Shown: positions 30,874-39,852, numbered from the stretch's first letter. The stretch: 64,000 nucleotides of DNA from JASLBX01 sp036373915 (GCA_036373915.1 DASUUU010000159.1:22920-86919); one strand, 5' to 3'. A program made the numbers and translations. Notes: generated by a model from the sequence alone, not told the origin.

Positions 30874-31797
30874 TCACGCCTCCGCGAGCTGGTCCAGTCG
30901 AAGTGAACGGTAGATCTCGCGGGTGGCGGTGGACCGGTTCAGCGTGTAGAAGTGCAGGCCGGGTGCGCCCTCCGCGAGCAGGCGCTCGCACAGTTCGGTT
31001 GCGACCTCCACGCCGATCTCCCGGACCGCGTCAGGATCGTCTTCGACGGCGTACAACCGCTCCGCCAACTCAGGCGGGAAGTCGGTACCTGACAGCACGG
31101 CGAACCGCTCGATCTGCCGGACGTTCGTCACCGGCATCACACCGGGAATGATCGGAACTTCGCAGCCGGCCGCCGCCACCCGGTCGCGGAGTCTCAGGTA
31201 GTCCTCGACGTGGAAGAACATCTGGGTCACCGCGAAGTCCGCCCCTGCCCGGCACTTGTGCACGAAGTACCGGATGTCGGTGTCCAGGTCCGGCGACCGC
31301 GGATGTTTCTCCGGGAACGCGGCGACACCGACGCAGAAATCGCCCGCCGCCTTGATCAGGCTGACCAGCTCGTCCGCGTAGCCGAGACCCTGCGGGTGAC
31401 GGATCCACTGGCCCTGAGGATCACCCGGTGGGTCGCCGCGCAGCGCCATGATGTTGCGGATCCCCGCGTCGGCATACCGACCGATGATGTGCCGCAGTTC
31501 GGCTACCGAGTGATTGACGGCGGTGAGGTGCCCGACGGCGGTCAACGTGGTGTCCGCGGTGATCCGCTCAGTGATCTCGACCGTCTTGTCCCTCGTACCG
31601 CCTCCGGCGCCGTAAGTGACCGACACAAACGTGGGCCGCAGGGATTCCAGCTCGCGGATGGCACTCCAGAGCGATTCTTCGCCCTTCGGCGTCTTCGGCG
31701 GGAAGAACTCGAACGAGAACGACCGCCGGCCCTCACCCAGCAACTCCCGGATGGTGGTCGCCCCGCCCGGCATGGTCGACGGCAGGCCTAGTGTCAC
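30874..31797 (-). CDS. metF: methylenetetrahydrofolate reductase
   Basis: A 307-residue flavoprotein reducing 5,10-methylene-THF to 5-methyl-THF for methionine synthesis. Family landmarks are 'SFSFEFFPPKTPKGE' with the catalytic Glu, 'PTFVSVTYGAGGGTRDKT', 'MALRGDPPGD', 'FAVTQMFFHVEDY', and 'PIIPGVMPVTNVRQIERF'. The GTG at 31797 is preferred because the translated start 'TLGLPST' matches the 'ALGTPST' beginning of streptomycete MetF, and TATACG lies eight bases upstream. A downstream ATG at 31773 is an alternative. It is divergent from the polyprenyl synthase gene; the same pairing occurs around Rv2172c-Rv2173. Confidence 0.92.
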   Translation of the reverse strand: MTLGLPSTMPGGATTIRELLGEGRRSFSFEFFPPKTPKGEESLWSAIRELESLRPTFVSVTYGAGGGTRDKTVEITERITADTTLTAVGHLTAVNHSVAELRHIIGRYADAGIRNIMALRGDPPGDPQGQWIRHPQGLGYADELVSLIKAAGDFCVGVAAFPEKHPRSPDLDTDIRYFVHKCRAGADFAVTQMFFHVEDYLRLRDRVAAAGCEVPIIPGVMPVTNVRQIERFAVLSGTDFPPELAERLYAVEDDPDAVREIGVEVATELCERLLAEGAPGLHFYTLNRSTATREIYRSLRLDQLAEA

Positions 31798-31900
31798 CCC
31801 GCCAGCGTATAGGCCGGTCCACCTCCTGGGATGTGCATCTCGCCATTCGAGCAGGCGTAGTTCCGGCAGGTGGACTGCGGGCGGCACAGTCCGTCGCCGG

Positions 31901-31917
31901 TAGGCTCGGACGCTGTG
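31901..31917 (+). promoter_or_regulatory. leaderless -10 element of the polyprenyl synthase gene
   Basis: TAGGCT at 31901-31906, eight bases, then GTG at 31915; identical in layout to the element before the CrtI-like gene. Confidence 0.5.
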
Positions 31918-32997
31918 AACGTGCAGGTCGACGACCCGGTGGAAGCCCTGCGGCCCCGTCTGCAGCACGTCATCGACCGGTTTCTCGGCGATCAGCGAAC
32001 CCATCTGACCGGTATTCACGCCGAGTTGGGTGCGCTCAGCGATGCGGCCGACGACCTGCTCCGCGGCGGAAAACGGCTGCGGCCGGCGTTCTGCTACTGG
32101 GGCTGGCGCGGGGCAGGACGTCCGGACGACGACGCCATCGTCGCCCTCGGCGCGGCATTGGAGCTGTTCCAGGCCGCCGCGCTCGTGCACGACGACCTCA
32201 TCGACGGATCCGACACCCGCCGCGGGATGCCGTCGGTGCACCGTCGCTTCGCCGCCAGGCACGCAGCACAGCGATGGGCGGGCGAACCGGACCGGTTCGG
32301 TGCCGCCGCCGCGGTGTTGCTCGGCGACCTGCTGCTGGGCTGGAGCGACGAGCTGTTCAACGGCTCCGGCCTCGACGACGCGGCGCTGCGGCGGGCCCGG
32401 CCGGTGTTCGATCAGATGCGCGCCCAGGTCGGCGCCGGCCAGTATCTCGACGTCGTCGCCTCGGCCACCGGTGCGGACCGGCCGGACCGGCTCGCCGAGC
32501 TGGCGCGCACCGTCGTGTCCTACAAGGCGGCCCGGTACTCGGTCGAGCGGCCACTCGTGCTCGGCGGCAGCGCCGCGGGGGCCGGGCCGGACGTGCTGGC
32601 GACCTACTCGCGGTACGGGCTGGCCCTCGGTGAGGCCTTCCAGCTCCGCGATGACGTGCTCGGCGTCTTCGGCGACCCCGCCAGCACCGGCAAGCCCGCA
32701 GGGGACGACCTACGCGAAGGCAAACGGACCCTGCTGATCGCCTATGCGCTCGAGCGGGCCGGACGCACCGCCGCCGATACCGTCAACCGGCTGCTCGGAG
32801 ATCGCGCCCTCGATGGCACCGGCGTCGACACGCTGCGTCAGATCATCGTCGACACCGGAGCCCTGCGGGCGGTCGAGCAGCAGGTTGCCGGCTTGGTCGA
32901 TGAGTCGCGCCAGGCCCTGCGGGAGGCCACGTTCACGGCGGAGGCCAAAGCCGCGCTCGATGCCCTCATCACCGCGGCAACCTCGCGGGTCGCCTGA
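31915..32997 (+). CDS. polyprenyl (geranylgeranyl-type) diphosphate synthase
   Basis: A 360-residue trans-prenyltransferase. The first Asp-rich motif is 'VHDDLIDGSDTRRGMPS' and the second 'LRDDVLGVFGD', with 'GGKRLRPAFCY' near the N-terminus and 'KAARYSVERPLVLGG' before the second motif. It condenses isopentenyl diphosphate with allylic diphosphates. Small residues before the first motif allow a C20 or longer product, so geranylgeranyl diphosphate is the best guess. It corresponds in position to idsA2 of mycobacteria. The start is fixed by the leaderless element. Confidence 0.88.
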   Translation: MNVQVDDPVEALRPRLQHVIDRFLGDQRTHLTGIHAELGALSDAADDLLRGGKRLRPAFCYWGWRGAGRPDDDAIVALGAALELFQAAALVHDDLIDGSDTRRGMPSVHRRFAARHAAQRWAGEPDRFGAAAAVLLGDLLLGWSDELFNGSGLDDAALRRARPVFDQMRAQVGAGQYLDVVASATGADRPDRLAELARTVVSYKAARYSVERPLVLGGSAAGAGPDVLATYSRYGLALGEAFQLRDDVLGVFGDPASTGKPAGDDLREGKRTLLIAYALERAGRTAADTVNRLLGDRALDGTGVDTLRQIIVDTGALRAVEQQVAGLVDESRQALREATFTAEAKAALDALITAATSRVA

Positions 32998-33025
32998 GAT
33001 CTACGTCATCGGGGCCATCCGGCCG

Positions 33026-33042
33026 TACACTGTGCGACCGTG
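33026..33042 (+). promoter_or_regulatory. leaderless -10 element of the PASTA kinase gene
   Basis: TACACT at 33026-33031, eight bases, then GTG at 33040. The element lies 29 bases after the polyprenyl synthase stop, so the kinase has its own promoter. Confidence 0.5.
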
Positions 33043-35010
33043 GATGTCTCCGTCTCCGACACACCGGTGGGCCGCGTGCTAGACGGCCGGTACCGGGTCG
33101 AGGCGGCGCTGGCCCGCGGTGGCATGGCGACGGTGTACCGCGCGGTCGACACCCGGCTCGACCGCGTAGTGGCGCTCAAGGTGATGCATGCAGAACTCGC
33201 CGCCGACAACGAGTTCGTGCTGCGCTTCATCGGCGAGGCCCGCTCGGCGGCCCGCCTGTCTCATCCCAACGTGGTGGGCGTGTTCGACCAGGGCGAGGAC
33301 GACGGCACGGTCTTCCTCGCCATGGAGTATGTCGAAGGACGCACGCTCCGCCAGATCCTGCGCGACCGCGGCCCGCTGCCGCCGGCGGCCGCACTCGAAA
33401 TGCTCCAGCCGGTGGTCGCAGCGCTCGGCGCCGCCCACGACGCCGGCATCGTCCATCGCGACGTCAAACCCGAGAACGTGCTGGTCGGCGCGAACGGCCG
33501 GATCAAGGTCGCCGACTTCGGGCTGGCCCGGGCGGTGAGCGAAGACACCAGCACCGCTACGCGGGGCCTGCTGCTGGGCACGGTCAACTACATCTCACCC
33601 GAGCAGGCACTCGGAGAGCCGGCCACGCCTCGTTCGGACGTCTACTCGGCCGGCGTCATGCTGTACGAAATGCTGACCGGCTCGCCGCCGCACACCGGCC
33701 CGACCGACTTCGTCGTGGTGCGCAGCCATATCGACAACGACGTGCCCGCGCCGTCGGCGTCGGATCCGAACATCCCCACGATCGTGGACGAGCTTGTGGC
33801 GCTGGCGACCGCGCGCGACCCGCAACGGCGGTTCACCGACGGCTCGCAGTTCGCCGAGGCGGCGTCGGTCGCCCACGCTGCGGTGGGTCCGGCCATCGAC
33901 GGGCTCGAAACACGCGAGGCGGCCGGCGTATCGATCGCCGAGGCGATGTCGATTCCCGGCGTCGAGCACACCCGCGGCCGACCCTCGGAGACGACGATCA
34001 TACCGGCGCAGGCAGCCACGTCCCTTCCTGCGCGGCGGAACCATTCCGCCCGAGCCGAACCGGTGTTGCCGGTGCGGCGGGAGCGACGCTCCGACCTCCC
34101 GGCCAGGCGGGCGGCTCGCCGGCGCCGCCGGTGGGTCGGCCCGGTCCTGCTGGTCGCGGGCCTGGTATTGGCGGCCGGCGTCGTCGCGGGCGCGTGGTGG
34201 CTCGGCGAAGGCCGCTACGTGACCGTCCCCTCCTTGCTCGACATGACCGTCGAGGATGCCGAACTGCTCGCCCAGCAGGACGGCCTGTTCGTCCAGACGG
34301 GTGGCACCGAACCCTCCGAAGTCATCGAGGCCGGGAACGTGCTCCGCACCGAGCCCGCAGCCGGCGAGCGGTTGCTGAGGGGCCAGTACATCACCCTGAT
34401 CACCTCATCGGGGGCCGAGCGGTACGCCGTCCCGGACCTTCGCGGGAAGACAAAGGAAGAGGCCGAGTCACTGCTCGAGGAGCAGAACCTGGTGCCGGCT
34501 GTGGAGGAGCGGTACGACGATCAGGTGCCCGAAGGCGTGGTGATCGGACAGGGCGTGGACCCCGGCCGCGAGTTGCGCGCCGACGAGCAGGTGCCCGTGT
34601 ACGTCAGCAAGGGCCGCGAACCTGTCGAGATCGTTGATTTTACCGGGCAGGATGCAAACCAGGCCGAGCAGCAACTGCGCGAGGCCGGGTTCGAAGTCAC
34701 CCGGCAGGAGGAGCCCAATCCGAACGTACGCGCCGGGTTCGTCATCTCGCAGTCGCCGAACTCCGGCACTGGTCTGCGTGGCGACACCATCACCCTCGTC
34801 GTTGCCTCGCAGAAGAACGAGATCCCCGTTCCCGAGGTGCGTGGCATGCCCGTCGAGGACGCCGAGCGGATCCTGCGCGAGGCGGGCTTCACCAACATCA
34901 AGATCGACCGCCGGGGGGTGTTCTTCCCGCAGGACATCGTGGTCGACCAGCGGCCGCGGCCCGGCCGCGAGATCAAGCCCGATCAGCAGATCGAGCTCAC
35001 CGTCCGCTAG
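33040..35010 (+). CDS. PASTA-domain Ser/Thr protein kinase
   Basis: A 656-residue membrane kinase of the PknB/Stk1 type. The kinase domain (about 10-275) has 'ALARGGMATVYRA' (Gly loop), 'VALKVMH' (ATP Lys), 'VHRDVKPENVL' (catalytic loop), 'VADFGLAR' (Mg) and activation-loop threonines in 'EDTSTATRG'. A basic juxtamembrane segment and one transmembrane helix (about 365-387) follow, then four extracellular PASTA repeats ('VPSLLDMTVEDAELLAQ', 'VPDLRGKTKEEAESLLE', 'IVDFTGQDANQAEQQL', 'VPEVRGMPVEDAERIL') that bind muropeptides or lipid II. In M. tuberculosis the syntenic kinase PknL lacks PASTA repeats, so this protein differs from it. It probably controls cell-wall growth. The endonuclease IV gene follows after 12 bases. 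Confidence 0.93.
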   Translation: MDVSVSDTPVGRVLDGRYRVEAALARGGMATVYRAVDTRLDRVVALKVMHAELAADNEFVLRFIGEARSAARLSHPNVVGVFDQGEDDGTVFLAMEYVEGRTLRQILRDRGPLPPAAALEMLQPVVAALGAAHDAGIVHRDVKPENVLVGANGRIKVADFGLARAVSEDTSTATRGLLLGTVNYISPEQALGEPATPRSDVYSAGVMLYEMLTGSPPHTGPTDFVVVRSHIDNDVPAPSASDPNIPTIVDELVALATARDPQRRFTDGSQFAEAASVAHAAVGPAIDGLETREAAGVSIAEAMSIPGVEHTRGRPSETTIIPAQAATSLPARRNHSARAEPVLPVRRERRSDLPARRAARRRRRWVGPVLLVAGLVLAAGVVAGAWWLGEGRYVTVPSLLDMTVEDAELLAQQDGLFVQTGGTEPSEVIEAGNVLRTEPAAGERLLRGQYITLITSSGAERYAVPDLRGKTKEEAESLLEEQNLVPAVEERYDDQVPEGVVIGQGVDPGRELRADEQVPVYVSKGREPVEIVDFTGQDANQAEQQLREAGFEVTRQEEPNPNVRAGFVISQSPNSGTGLRGDTITLVVASQKNEIPVPEVRGMPVEDAERILREAGFTNIKIDRRGVFFPQDIVVDQRPRPGREIKPDQQIELTVR

Positions 35011-35022
35011 AAGCACATCCGA

Positions 35023-35871
35023 GTGAACCGACCGCCCGCCGTCGGGACCCACCTGTCGACAAGGGGACGGCTCGCACTGGTTCCCGAACGCGGGGCCGAC
35101 ATGGGTGCCGAAGCGATCCAGATCTTCGTCGGTAACCCGCGTGGCTGGGCGACGCCATCCGGCGATCCGGCGGCCGATGCGGCATTCCGAGCCGGCGTGG
35201 CCGAGCACGGCATCACCGTACTGATCCACTCCGCGTACCTGGTGAACCTCGGCTCCCCGGCGCAGCTCACCTACGAACGCTCCATCGCCAGCGTCGCCCA
35301 CGCGTTCTTCCGTGGCGCCGCGCTCGGCGCGCGGGGCGTCGTCGTCCACACCGGCTCGTGTGTCACCGCCGGTGGGAGCGACGCCGCCCTGCGTAGGGTC
35401 CGCGAGGCGCTGCTGCCCATGCTCGACGCTCTTCCCGACGACGCGCCCGACCTGTGGCTCGAGCCGACAGCCGGACAGGGCCAGTCGCTCGCGGCCGGAA
35501 TCGACGATCTGGGGCCGTACCTCGATGCGCTCGATCGCCATCCGCGAGCCAAGATCTGTCTGGACACCTGCCACGCCTTCGCCGCGGGCCATGACCTGGC
35601 CGCTCCGGGCGGCATGACATCGACGCTCGACCGGCTCGTCAGCGTCGCCGGTACGGGACGGCTGGCGGCGGTGCACGCCAACGACTCCGTGGACAGGTGC
35701 GGAACCTTCCGCGACCGGCACGCGCGAATCGGCGCAGGTCGCATCGGCCTAGAGCCGTTCCGCGAACTGCTCGCCCACCCGGCGGTGGCCGGACTTGCCG
35801 TGGTGCTGGAAACCCCGGGTGGTCCGGAGGCGCACGCGGCCGACGTGGCGTTGCTCAAGTCGTTGCGATAA
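35023..35871 (+). CDS. nfo: deoxyribonuclease IV (endonuclease IV)
   Basis: A 282-residue AP endonuclease of the xylose-isomerase-like TIM-barrel family. Metal ligands appear in order: 'GTHLSTRG', 'VLIHSAYLVNLGSP', 'VVVHTGSC', the Glu of 'DLWLEPTAG', 'ICLDTCHAFAAGHD', 'VHANDS', 'DRHARIGAGRIG' and 'VVLETPGG'. It incises abasic sites in base-excision repair. The GTG start is 12 bases after the kinase stop, so the two are probably cotranscribed, although the functional link is not obvious. Confidence 0.9.
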   Translation: MNRPPAVGTHLSTRGRLALVPERGADMGAEAIQIFVGNPRGWATPSGDPAADAAFRAGVAEHGITVLIHSAYLVNLGSPAQLTYERSIASVAHAFFRGAALGARGVVVHTGSCVTAGGSDAALRRVREALLPMLDALPDDAPDLWLEPTAGQGQSLAAGIDDLGPYLDALDRHPRAKICLDTCHAFAAGHDLAAPGGMTSTLDRLVSVAGTGRLAAVHANDSVDRCGTFRDRHARIGAGRIGLEPFRELLAHPAVAGLAVVLETPGGPEAHAADVALLKSLR

Positions 35872-35976
35872 CGGACTGGTGACCGGGTCGTAACCATTCG
35901 TCTTACCTGGCGGATACCGCGTCCAGGAAGTGGACCAGCGACGTATCGTCACACCTGCCGCAGTAAGGGAGTAACG

Positions 35977-37017
35977 ATGGTCGTGGTCATGAAACCGGGC
36001 ACGGCGGATGCACATATCGAGGCCGTCGTCGCCCGAGTTCGCGAAGCCGGAGGGACGGCATTCGTCAGCCGAGGTGTCACCCGCACGATCATCGGACTCG
36101 TCGGCGACTTGGACGAGTTCCGGGCGCTGAACCTACGTGCGATGCCGGGCGTCGCCGAGCTGCTGCGGGTGTCCTCGCCGTACAAGCTGGTCGGGCGCGA
36201 CGAAACGTCTGGCCGGACGACAGTGCTGGTCGGTGGTGCGTCCGGGGTGCCTATCGGCCCTGACACGTTCACCCTCATCGCCGGCCCGTGCGCGGTCGAG
36301 TCGCCGCAACAGACGCTCGAAGCCGCCGAGATGGCCAAGGCCGCCGGCGCCACGCTGTTGCGCGGCGGTGCATTCAAGCCCCGAACGTCGCCGCAGTCCT
36401 TCCAAGGGCTCGGCGAGGAGGGTCTGCGCATCCTCGCCGACGCCCGAGCTGCGACCGGGCTTCCAGTTGTCACCGAAGTGGTGGACGCGCACGACGTCCC
36501 GCTGGTCGCCTCGTACGCCGACATGCTCCAGATCGGCACTCGAAACATGCACAACTACGCATTGCTGCAGGCCGTCGGCAAGGCGCAGCGGCCGGTCTTG
36601 CTCAAGCGGGGCATGCAGGCGACCATCGACGAGTGGCTCACCGCGGCCGAGTACATCGCTCAGCGCGGCAACCTCGACATAGTCCTCTGCGAGCGCGGCA
36701 TCAGGACGTTCGAGACGGCCACCCGCAACACTCTCGACATCTCCGCCGTGCCGGTAGTCCAGGCGCTGTCGCACCTGCCGGTCGTGGTCGATCCGTCCCA
36801 TTCCGGCGGCCGGCGAGAGCTCGTGCTGCCGCTGGCCCGAGCCGCCATCGGCGTCGGAGCCGACGGGATCCTCGTCGACGTCCACCCCTATCCCGAAGAT
36901 GCCCTGGTCGACGGTGCGCAGGCGCTGTCCGGCGCCGCCCTGCGCGACCTGGCCTCCAGCGTGCGCCGCCTCCCGCCACTTCTCGGGCGCAAGCCGGCCG
37001 AGGCGCGGCGCGCCTAG
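35977..37017 (+). CDS. DAHP synthase, type I-beta with N-terminal regulatory domain
   Basis: A 346-residue 3-deoxy-7-phosphoheptulonate synthase. The first ~70 residues form a ferredoxin-like regulatory domain ('MVVVMKPGTADAHIEAVVAR' and 'TRTIIGLVGD'). The barrel begins 'FTLIAGPCAVESPQQTLE', with 'LRGGAFKPRTSPQSFQGLG', 'EVVDAHDV', 'LQIGTRNMHNYALLQAVG', 'VLLKRGM', 'CERGIRTFE' and 'VVVDPSHSGGRRELV'. It condenses PEP and erythrose 4-phosphate, the first shikimate step, and by family should be feedback-controlled through the extra domain. AAGGGAG precedes the ATG. A second, unrelated class II DAHP synthase lies 1.3 kb downstream on the other strand. Confidence 0.92.
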   Translation: MVVVMKPGTADAHIEAVVARVREAGGTAFVSRGVTRTIIGLVGDLDEFRALNLRAMPGVAELLRVSSPYKLVGRDETSGRTTVLVGGASGVPIGPDTFTLIAGPCAVESPQQTLEAAEMAKAAGATLLRGGAFKPRTSPQSFQGLGEEGLRILADARAATGLPVVTEVVDAHDVPLVASYADMLQIGTRNMHNYALLQAVGKAQRPVLLKRGMQATIDEWLTAAEYIAQRGNLDIVLCERGIRTFETATRNTLDISAVPVVQALSHLPVVVDPSHSGGRRELVLPLARAAIGVGADGILVDVHPYPEDALVDGAQALSGAALRDLASSVRRLPPLLGRKPAEARRA

Positions 37018-37027
37018 CGGTCGTGCC

Positions 37028-38059
37028 CTAGCGCCGGGTGAGCAGGCGAGCCAGCGTCTCGCTCGCTTTGCGGCAGTCGTCGGCCGTGACGTCCAGGTGG
37101 GTGATGAGCCGAACGGTCTGCGGGCCGACCGCACCGACGAGCACCCCCTCGGCGCGAGCCAGCGCGACGAGTTCGGTCGCGTCGAGGTCGGCCGATGAGG
37201 TGTCGATCATCACGATGTTGGTTTCGACCTGATCAGCGGCCACCGCGCCGGTGCCGGCCAGCAACTCGGCCATGACGCGGGCGTTCGTGTGGTCTTCGGC
37301 GAGCCGCTCGACATGGTGATCGAGCGCGTACAACCCGGCCGCGGCGAGCACCCCGGCCTGCCGCCAGCCGGCTCCGAGCCGCTTGCGCCACTGCCGGGCT
37401 TCGGCGATCACGTCCGCGTCACCGACCAGGACGGACCCGACCGGCGCTCCCAAACCCTTGGACAGGCACACCGACACCGTGCCGAAAAAGCTCCCGTAAG
37501 CCTGCAGGCTGATGCCGGTGGCCACGTGCGCGTTCCATAGCCTGGCACCGTCCAGGTGCAGGCCCACCTCCGTCCCGGCCACCAGGTCGTACAGGCCCTT
37601 GAGGTCGGAGAGCGGCTGGACCGTCCCGCCCGCGAAGTTGTGCGTGTTCTCTACCGCCACGGCCGCGGTCGAGACCAGATACGGGCCGGCGTCCGGTGCC
37701 AGCATCTGCGCCACCGCGTCGAGGTCCACATAGCCTTGCGGGTGCGACCAGGTGCGGGTCGTGACTCCGTGCAGTGCGGCATGCCCGCCTAGCTCGGCCC
37801 GCACGATGTGAGCCCGTGCCTCGCACAGGACCTCTTGCCCGGGACGCACGTGCGCGCGGATCCCGAGCAGGTTGGCCAGCGAGCCGGTGACCGTGAACAG
37901 GCCGGCCTTCTTGCCGAGCAGTCCGGCAACCCGCTCCTCGAGCACGCGTACGGTCGGATCCTCGCCGTAGACGTCGTCACCGGTCTCCGCCGCGGCCATC
38001 GCCGCCAGCATGCCCTCGACAGGACGGGTCACGGTGTCGCTCCGCAGGTCGATCGCCAT
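37028..38059 (-). CDS. low-specificity L-threonine aldolase / beta-eliminating lyase family
   Basis: A 343-residue fold-type I PLP enzyme. It starts 'MAIDLRSDTVTRPVEGMLAA', the signature of threonine aldolases. 'GDDVYGEDPTVRVLEE' and 'LHLDGARLWNA' (PLP Asp) follow, and the PLP lysine is in 'CLSKGLGAPVGSVLVG'. It cleaves L-threonine or L-allo-threonine to glycine and acetaldehyde. It sits between two DAHP synthase genes without an evident pathway link. Its upstream region is occupied by a tandem array of ~32-bp units (38119-38308), which would lie across its promoter. Confidence 0.88.
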   Translation of the reverse strand: MAIDLRSDTVTRPVEGMLAAMAAAETGDDVYGEDPTVRVLEERVAGLLGKKAGLFTVTGSLANLLGIRAHVRPGQEVLCEARAHIVRAELGGHAALHGVTTRTWSHPQGYVDLDAVAQMLAPDAGPYLVSTAAVAVENTHNFAGGTVQPLSDLKGLYDLVAGTEVGLHLDGARLWNAHVATGISLQAYGSFFGTVSVCLSKGLGAPVGSVLVGDADVIAEARQWRKRLGAGWRQAGVLAAAGLYALDHHVERLAEDHTNARVMAELLAGTGAVAADQVETNIVMIDTSSADLDATELVALARAEGVLVGAVGPQTVRLITHLDVTADDCRKASETLARLLTRR

Positions 38060-38118
38060 GACCCGACCCTAGCCCCGCCCGGAGTCGCCCATGATGCGCC
38101 CTGGCGCACTCCTGGCCG

Positions 38119-38308
38119 CACTAAGGCTCCCCAGTGTCGTTCCTCGCCCGCACCAAGCCTCCACAGTGCTGCCGAACAACAGCACCAAGCGTCCACACTG
38201 CCGTTCCTCGCGCGCACCAAGCCTCCACTATGCCGCCACGGCGACACCAAGCCTCCACAGTGCGACCGGACGACAGCACCAAGCCTCCTCGGTGCGACCG
38301 GACGAACG
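38119..38308. repeat. six-unit ~32-bp tandem repeat array
   Basis: Units start at 38119, 38151, 38183, 38215, 38245 and 38277 (lengths 32, 32, 32, 30, 32, 32). Each begins with variants of CACCAAGCCTCCACAGTGC. The remaining ~13 bases come in two main versions: CGTTCCTCGC-type in the 1st and 3rd units, and GACCGGACGA-type or close in the 2nd, 5th and 6th. The array lies in the 263-base gap between the threonine aldolase start and the class II DAHP synthase end. It is not coding in one frame because the period is not a multiple of three. Confidence 0.85.
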
Positions 38309-38322
38309 TGGCCGGCGGCAGA

Positions 38323-39681
38323 TCAGCGGGCTTCGAGCAACTCGGCGACGAGGAACGCCAGCTCCAGCGACTGTGTCCGGTTGAGCCGAGGGTCGCAGAG
38401 CGTCTCGTACCGCTCCCCCAGCCCGTCCTCGGCGATCGGGTCGCCGCCGCCGACGCACTCGGTGACGTCGTCTCCGGTCAGCTCCACGTGCACACCACCC
38501 GGGTGAGTGCCGAGCGCGCGGTGCACTTCGAAAAAGCCCCTCACCTCGTCGATCACATCGTCGAACCGGCGGGTCTTGTGGCCGCTCGGAGCTTCGTACG
38601 TGTTGCCGTGCATGGGGTCACAGATCCATGACGCCACGAGCCCCGCGGAACTGGCCTTCTCGATCAATGGAGGGAGCAGATCGCGGATCTTGCCCGCACC
38701 CATCCGGGTGATGAACGTAAGCCGCCCGGGTTCACGATTCGGGTCCAGCCGGTCGCCGAACGAGAGCACGTCGTCCGGAGTGGCCGAGGGGCCGAGCTTG
38801 ACGCCGATCGGGTTGCGGATGCGGGAGGCGAACTCGATGTGCGCACCGTCAAGCTGGCGGGTCCGGTCCCCTACCCAGACGAAGTGGCCGGAGACGTTGT
38901 ACGGCTGCCCGGTCCGGGAGTCGACTCTGGTCAGCGCGTGCTCGTAGTCGAGCAGCAGCGCCTCGTGGCTGGCGTACAACTCCACAGTGTGCAGCTGTTC
39001 GGGATCGGCGCCGATGGCGTTCATGAAGGCCAGCGCTTTGTCGATCTGGCCGGCCAGGCGCTCGTAGCGCAGGCCGGCGGGCGAGCTGAGGACGAAGTCG
39101 GTGTTCCAGGCGTGCACCTGGCGCAGGTCGGCGTACCCGCCGCCGACGAATGCCCGCGTAAGGTTCAGCGTCGCGGCCGAAGCGTTGTACATCCGCAGCA
39201 GCCGGTTCGGGTCGGGCCGGCGCGCTTGACTGGTGAACTCGAACCCGTTCACGGCGTCGCCGCGGTATGCCGGCAGCTTGAGCTCACCTCGGGTTTCGGT
39301 AGGACGCGAGCGGGGCTTGGCGTACTGGCCGGCCAGCCGGCCGATCTTCACCACGGGCACGCTTGCCGCGTACGTCAAGACGACGGCCATCTGAAGCAGC
39401 GTCTTGAGCTTGTTGCGGACGTTGGCCGCCGAGACACCGGCGAACGTCTCGGCACAGTCGCCGCCCTGGAGGATGAACGCCTCACCGCGCGACACCGCGG
39501 CCAGCCGCTCGCGCAGCGTGTCGCACTCCCCCGCGAAGACCAGCGGCGGCATCGTCCGCAATTCGGCTACCGCCGCTTCGACGGCCTCGGAGTCCGGCCA
39601 ATCCGGCTGCTGCGCGGCAGGCAATGCGTCGAGCACGTCGGCAAGCTCGGAGAACAGCGCAGCATCCGGGGACGAAGTCAC
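38323..39681 (-). CDS. aroG: DAHP synthase, class II
   Basis: A 452-residue class II 3-deoxy-7-phosphoheptulonate synthase, the plant/actinobacterial type like Rv2178c. Diagnostic segments are 'PPLVFAGECDTLRERL', 'GEAFILQGGDCAETF', 'GRLAGQYAKPRS', 'LPAYRGDAVNGFEF', 'HFVWVGDRTRQLDGAH', 'RNPIGVKLGPSATP', 'CDPMHGNTYEAPSG' and 'VHVELTGDDVTECVGG'. It contains the Cys, His, Glu and Asp metal ligands. In mycobacteria this enzyme binds chorismate mutase and is allosterically controlled by aromatic amino acids. The GTG at 39681 follows TATCCT by six bases. It is convergent with the type I-beta gene across the threonine aldolase gene. Confidence 0.93.
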   Translation of the reverse strand: MTSSPDAALFSELADVLDALPAAQQPDWPDSEAVEAAVAELRTMPPLVFAGECDTLRERLAAVSRGEAFILQGGDCAETFAGVSAANVRNKLKTLLQMAVVLTYAASVPVVKIGRLAGQYAKPRSRPTETRGELKLPAYRGDAVNGFEFTSQARRPDPNRLLRMYNASAATLNLTRAFVGGGYADLRQVHAWNTDFVLSSPAGLRYERLAGQIDKALAFMNAIGADPEQLHTVELYASHEALLLDYEHALTRVDSRTGQPYNVSGHFVWVGDRTRQLDGAHIEFASRIRNPIGVKLGPSATPDDVLSFGDRLDPNREPGRLTFITRMGAGKIRDLLPPLIEKASSAGLVASWICDPMHGNTYEAPSGHKTRRFDDVIDEVRGFFEVHRALGTHPGGVHVELTGDDVTECVGGGDPIAEDGLGERYETLCDPRLNRTQSLELAFLVAELLEAR

Positions 39682-39693
39682 CCGAGCAGGATA
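39679..39693 (-). promoter_or_regulatory. leaderless -10 element of the class II DAHP synthase gene
   Basis: On the minus strand TATCCT (39693-39688), six bases, then GTG (39681-39679); this sets the start codon. Confidence 0.5.
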
Positions 39694-39852
39694 ACCGCCG
39701 CATCGCTGGACGATGGTGATCGGCTCGTGATCCAAGGGCCCGGTAGCCGGTCTTGCCGCCGCGGCCGGACCGGTCGATATGGTGGATGCGTCCGGAGCAC
39801 GACGACGTGCCAGCGGACTCGTTTCGACGTTCTGGCCGAAGGGTCGCCTACC

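Noticed and set aside
28482..32997. Carotenoid biosynthesis cluster
   Set aside because: Only a CrtI-like flavoprotein and a polyprenyl synthase are present, separated by sirtuin and metF genes and on separate promoters; no phytoene synthase or cyclase.
38119..38308. Possible CRISPR array
   Set aside because: The unit is only 32 bases, the less conserved part is about 13 bases and falls into two repeated versions, and no cas gene is nearby. It is a tandem repeat.
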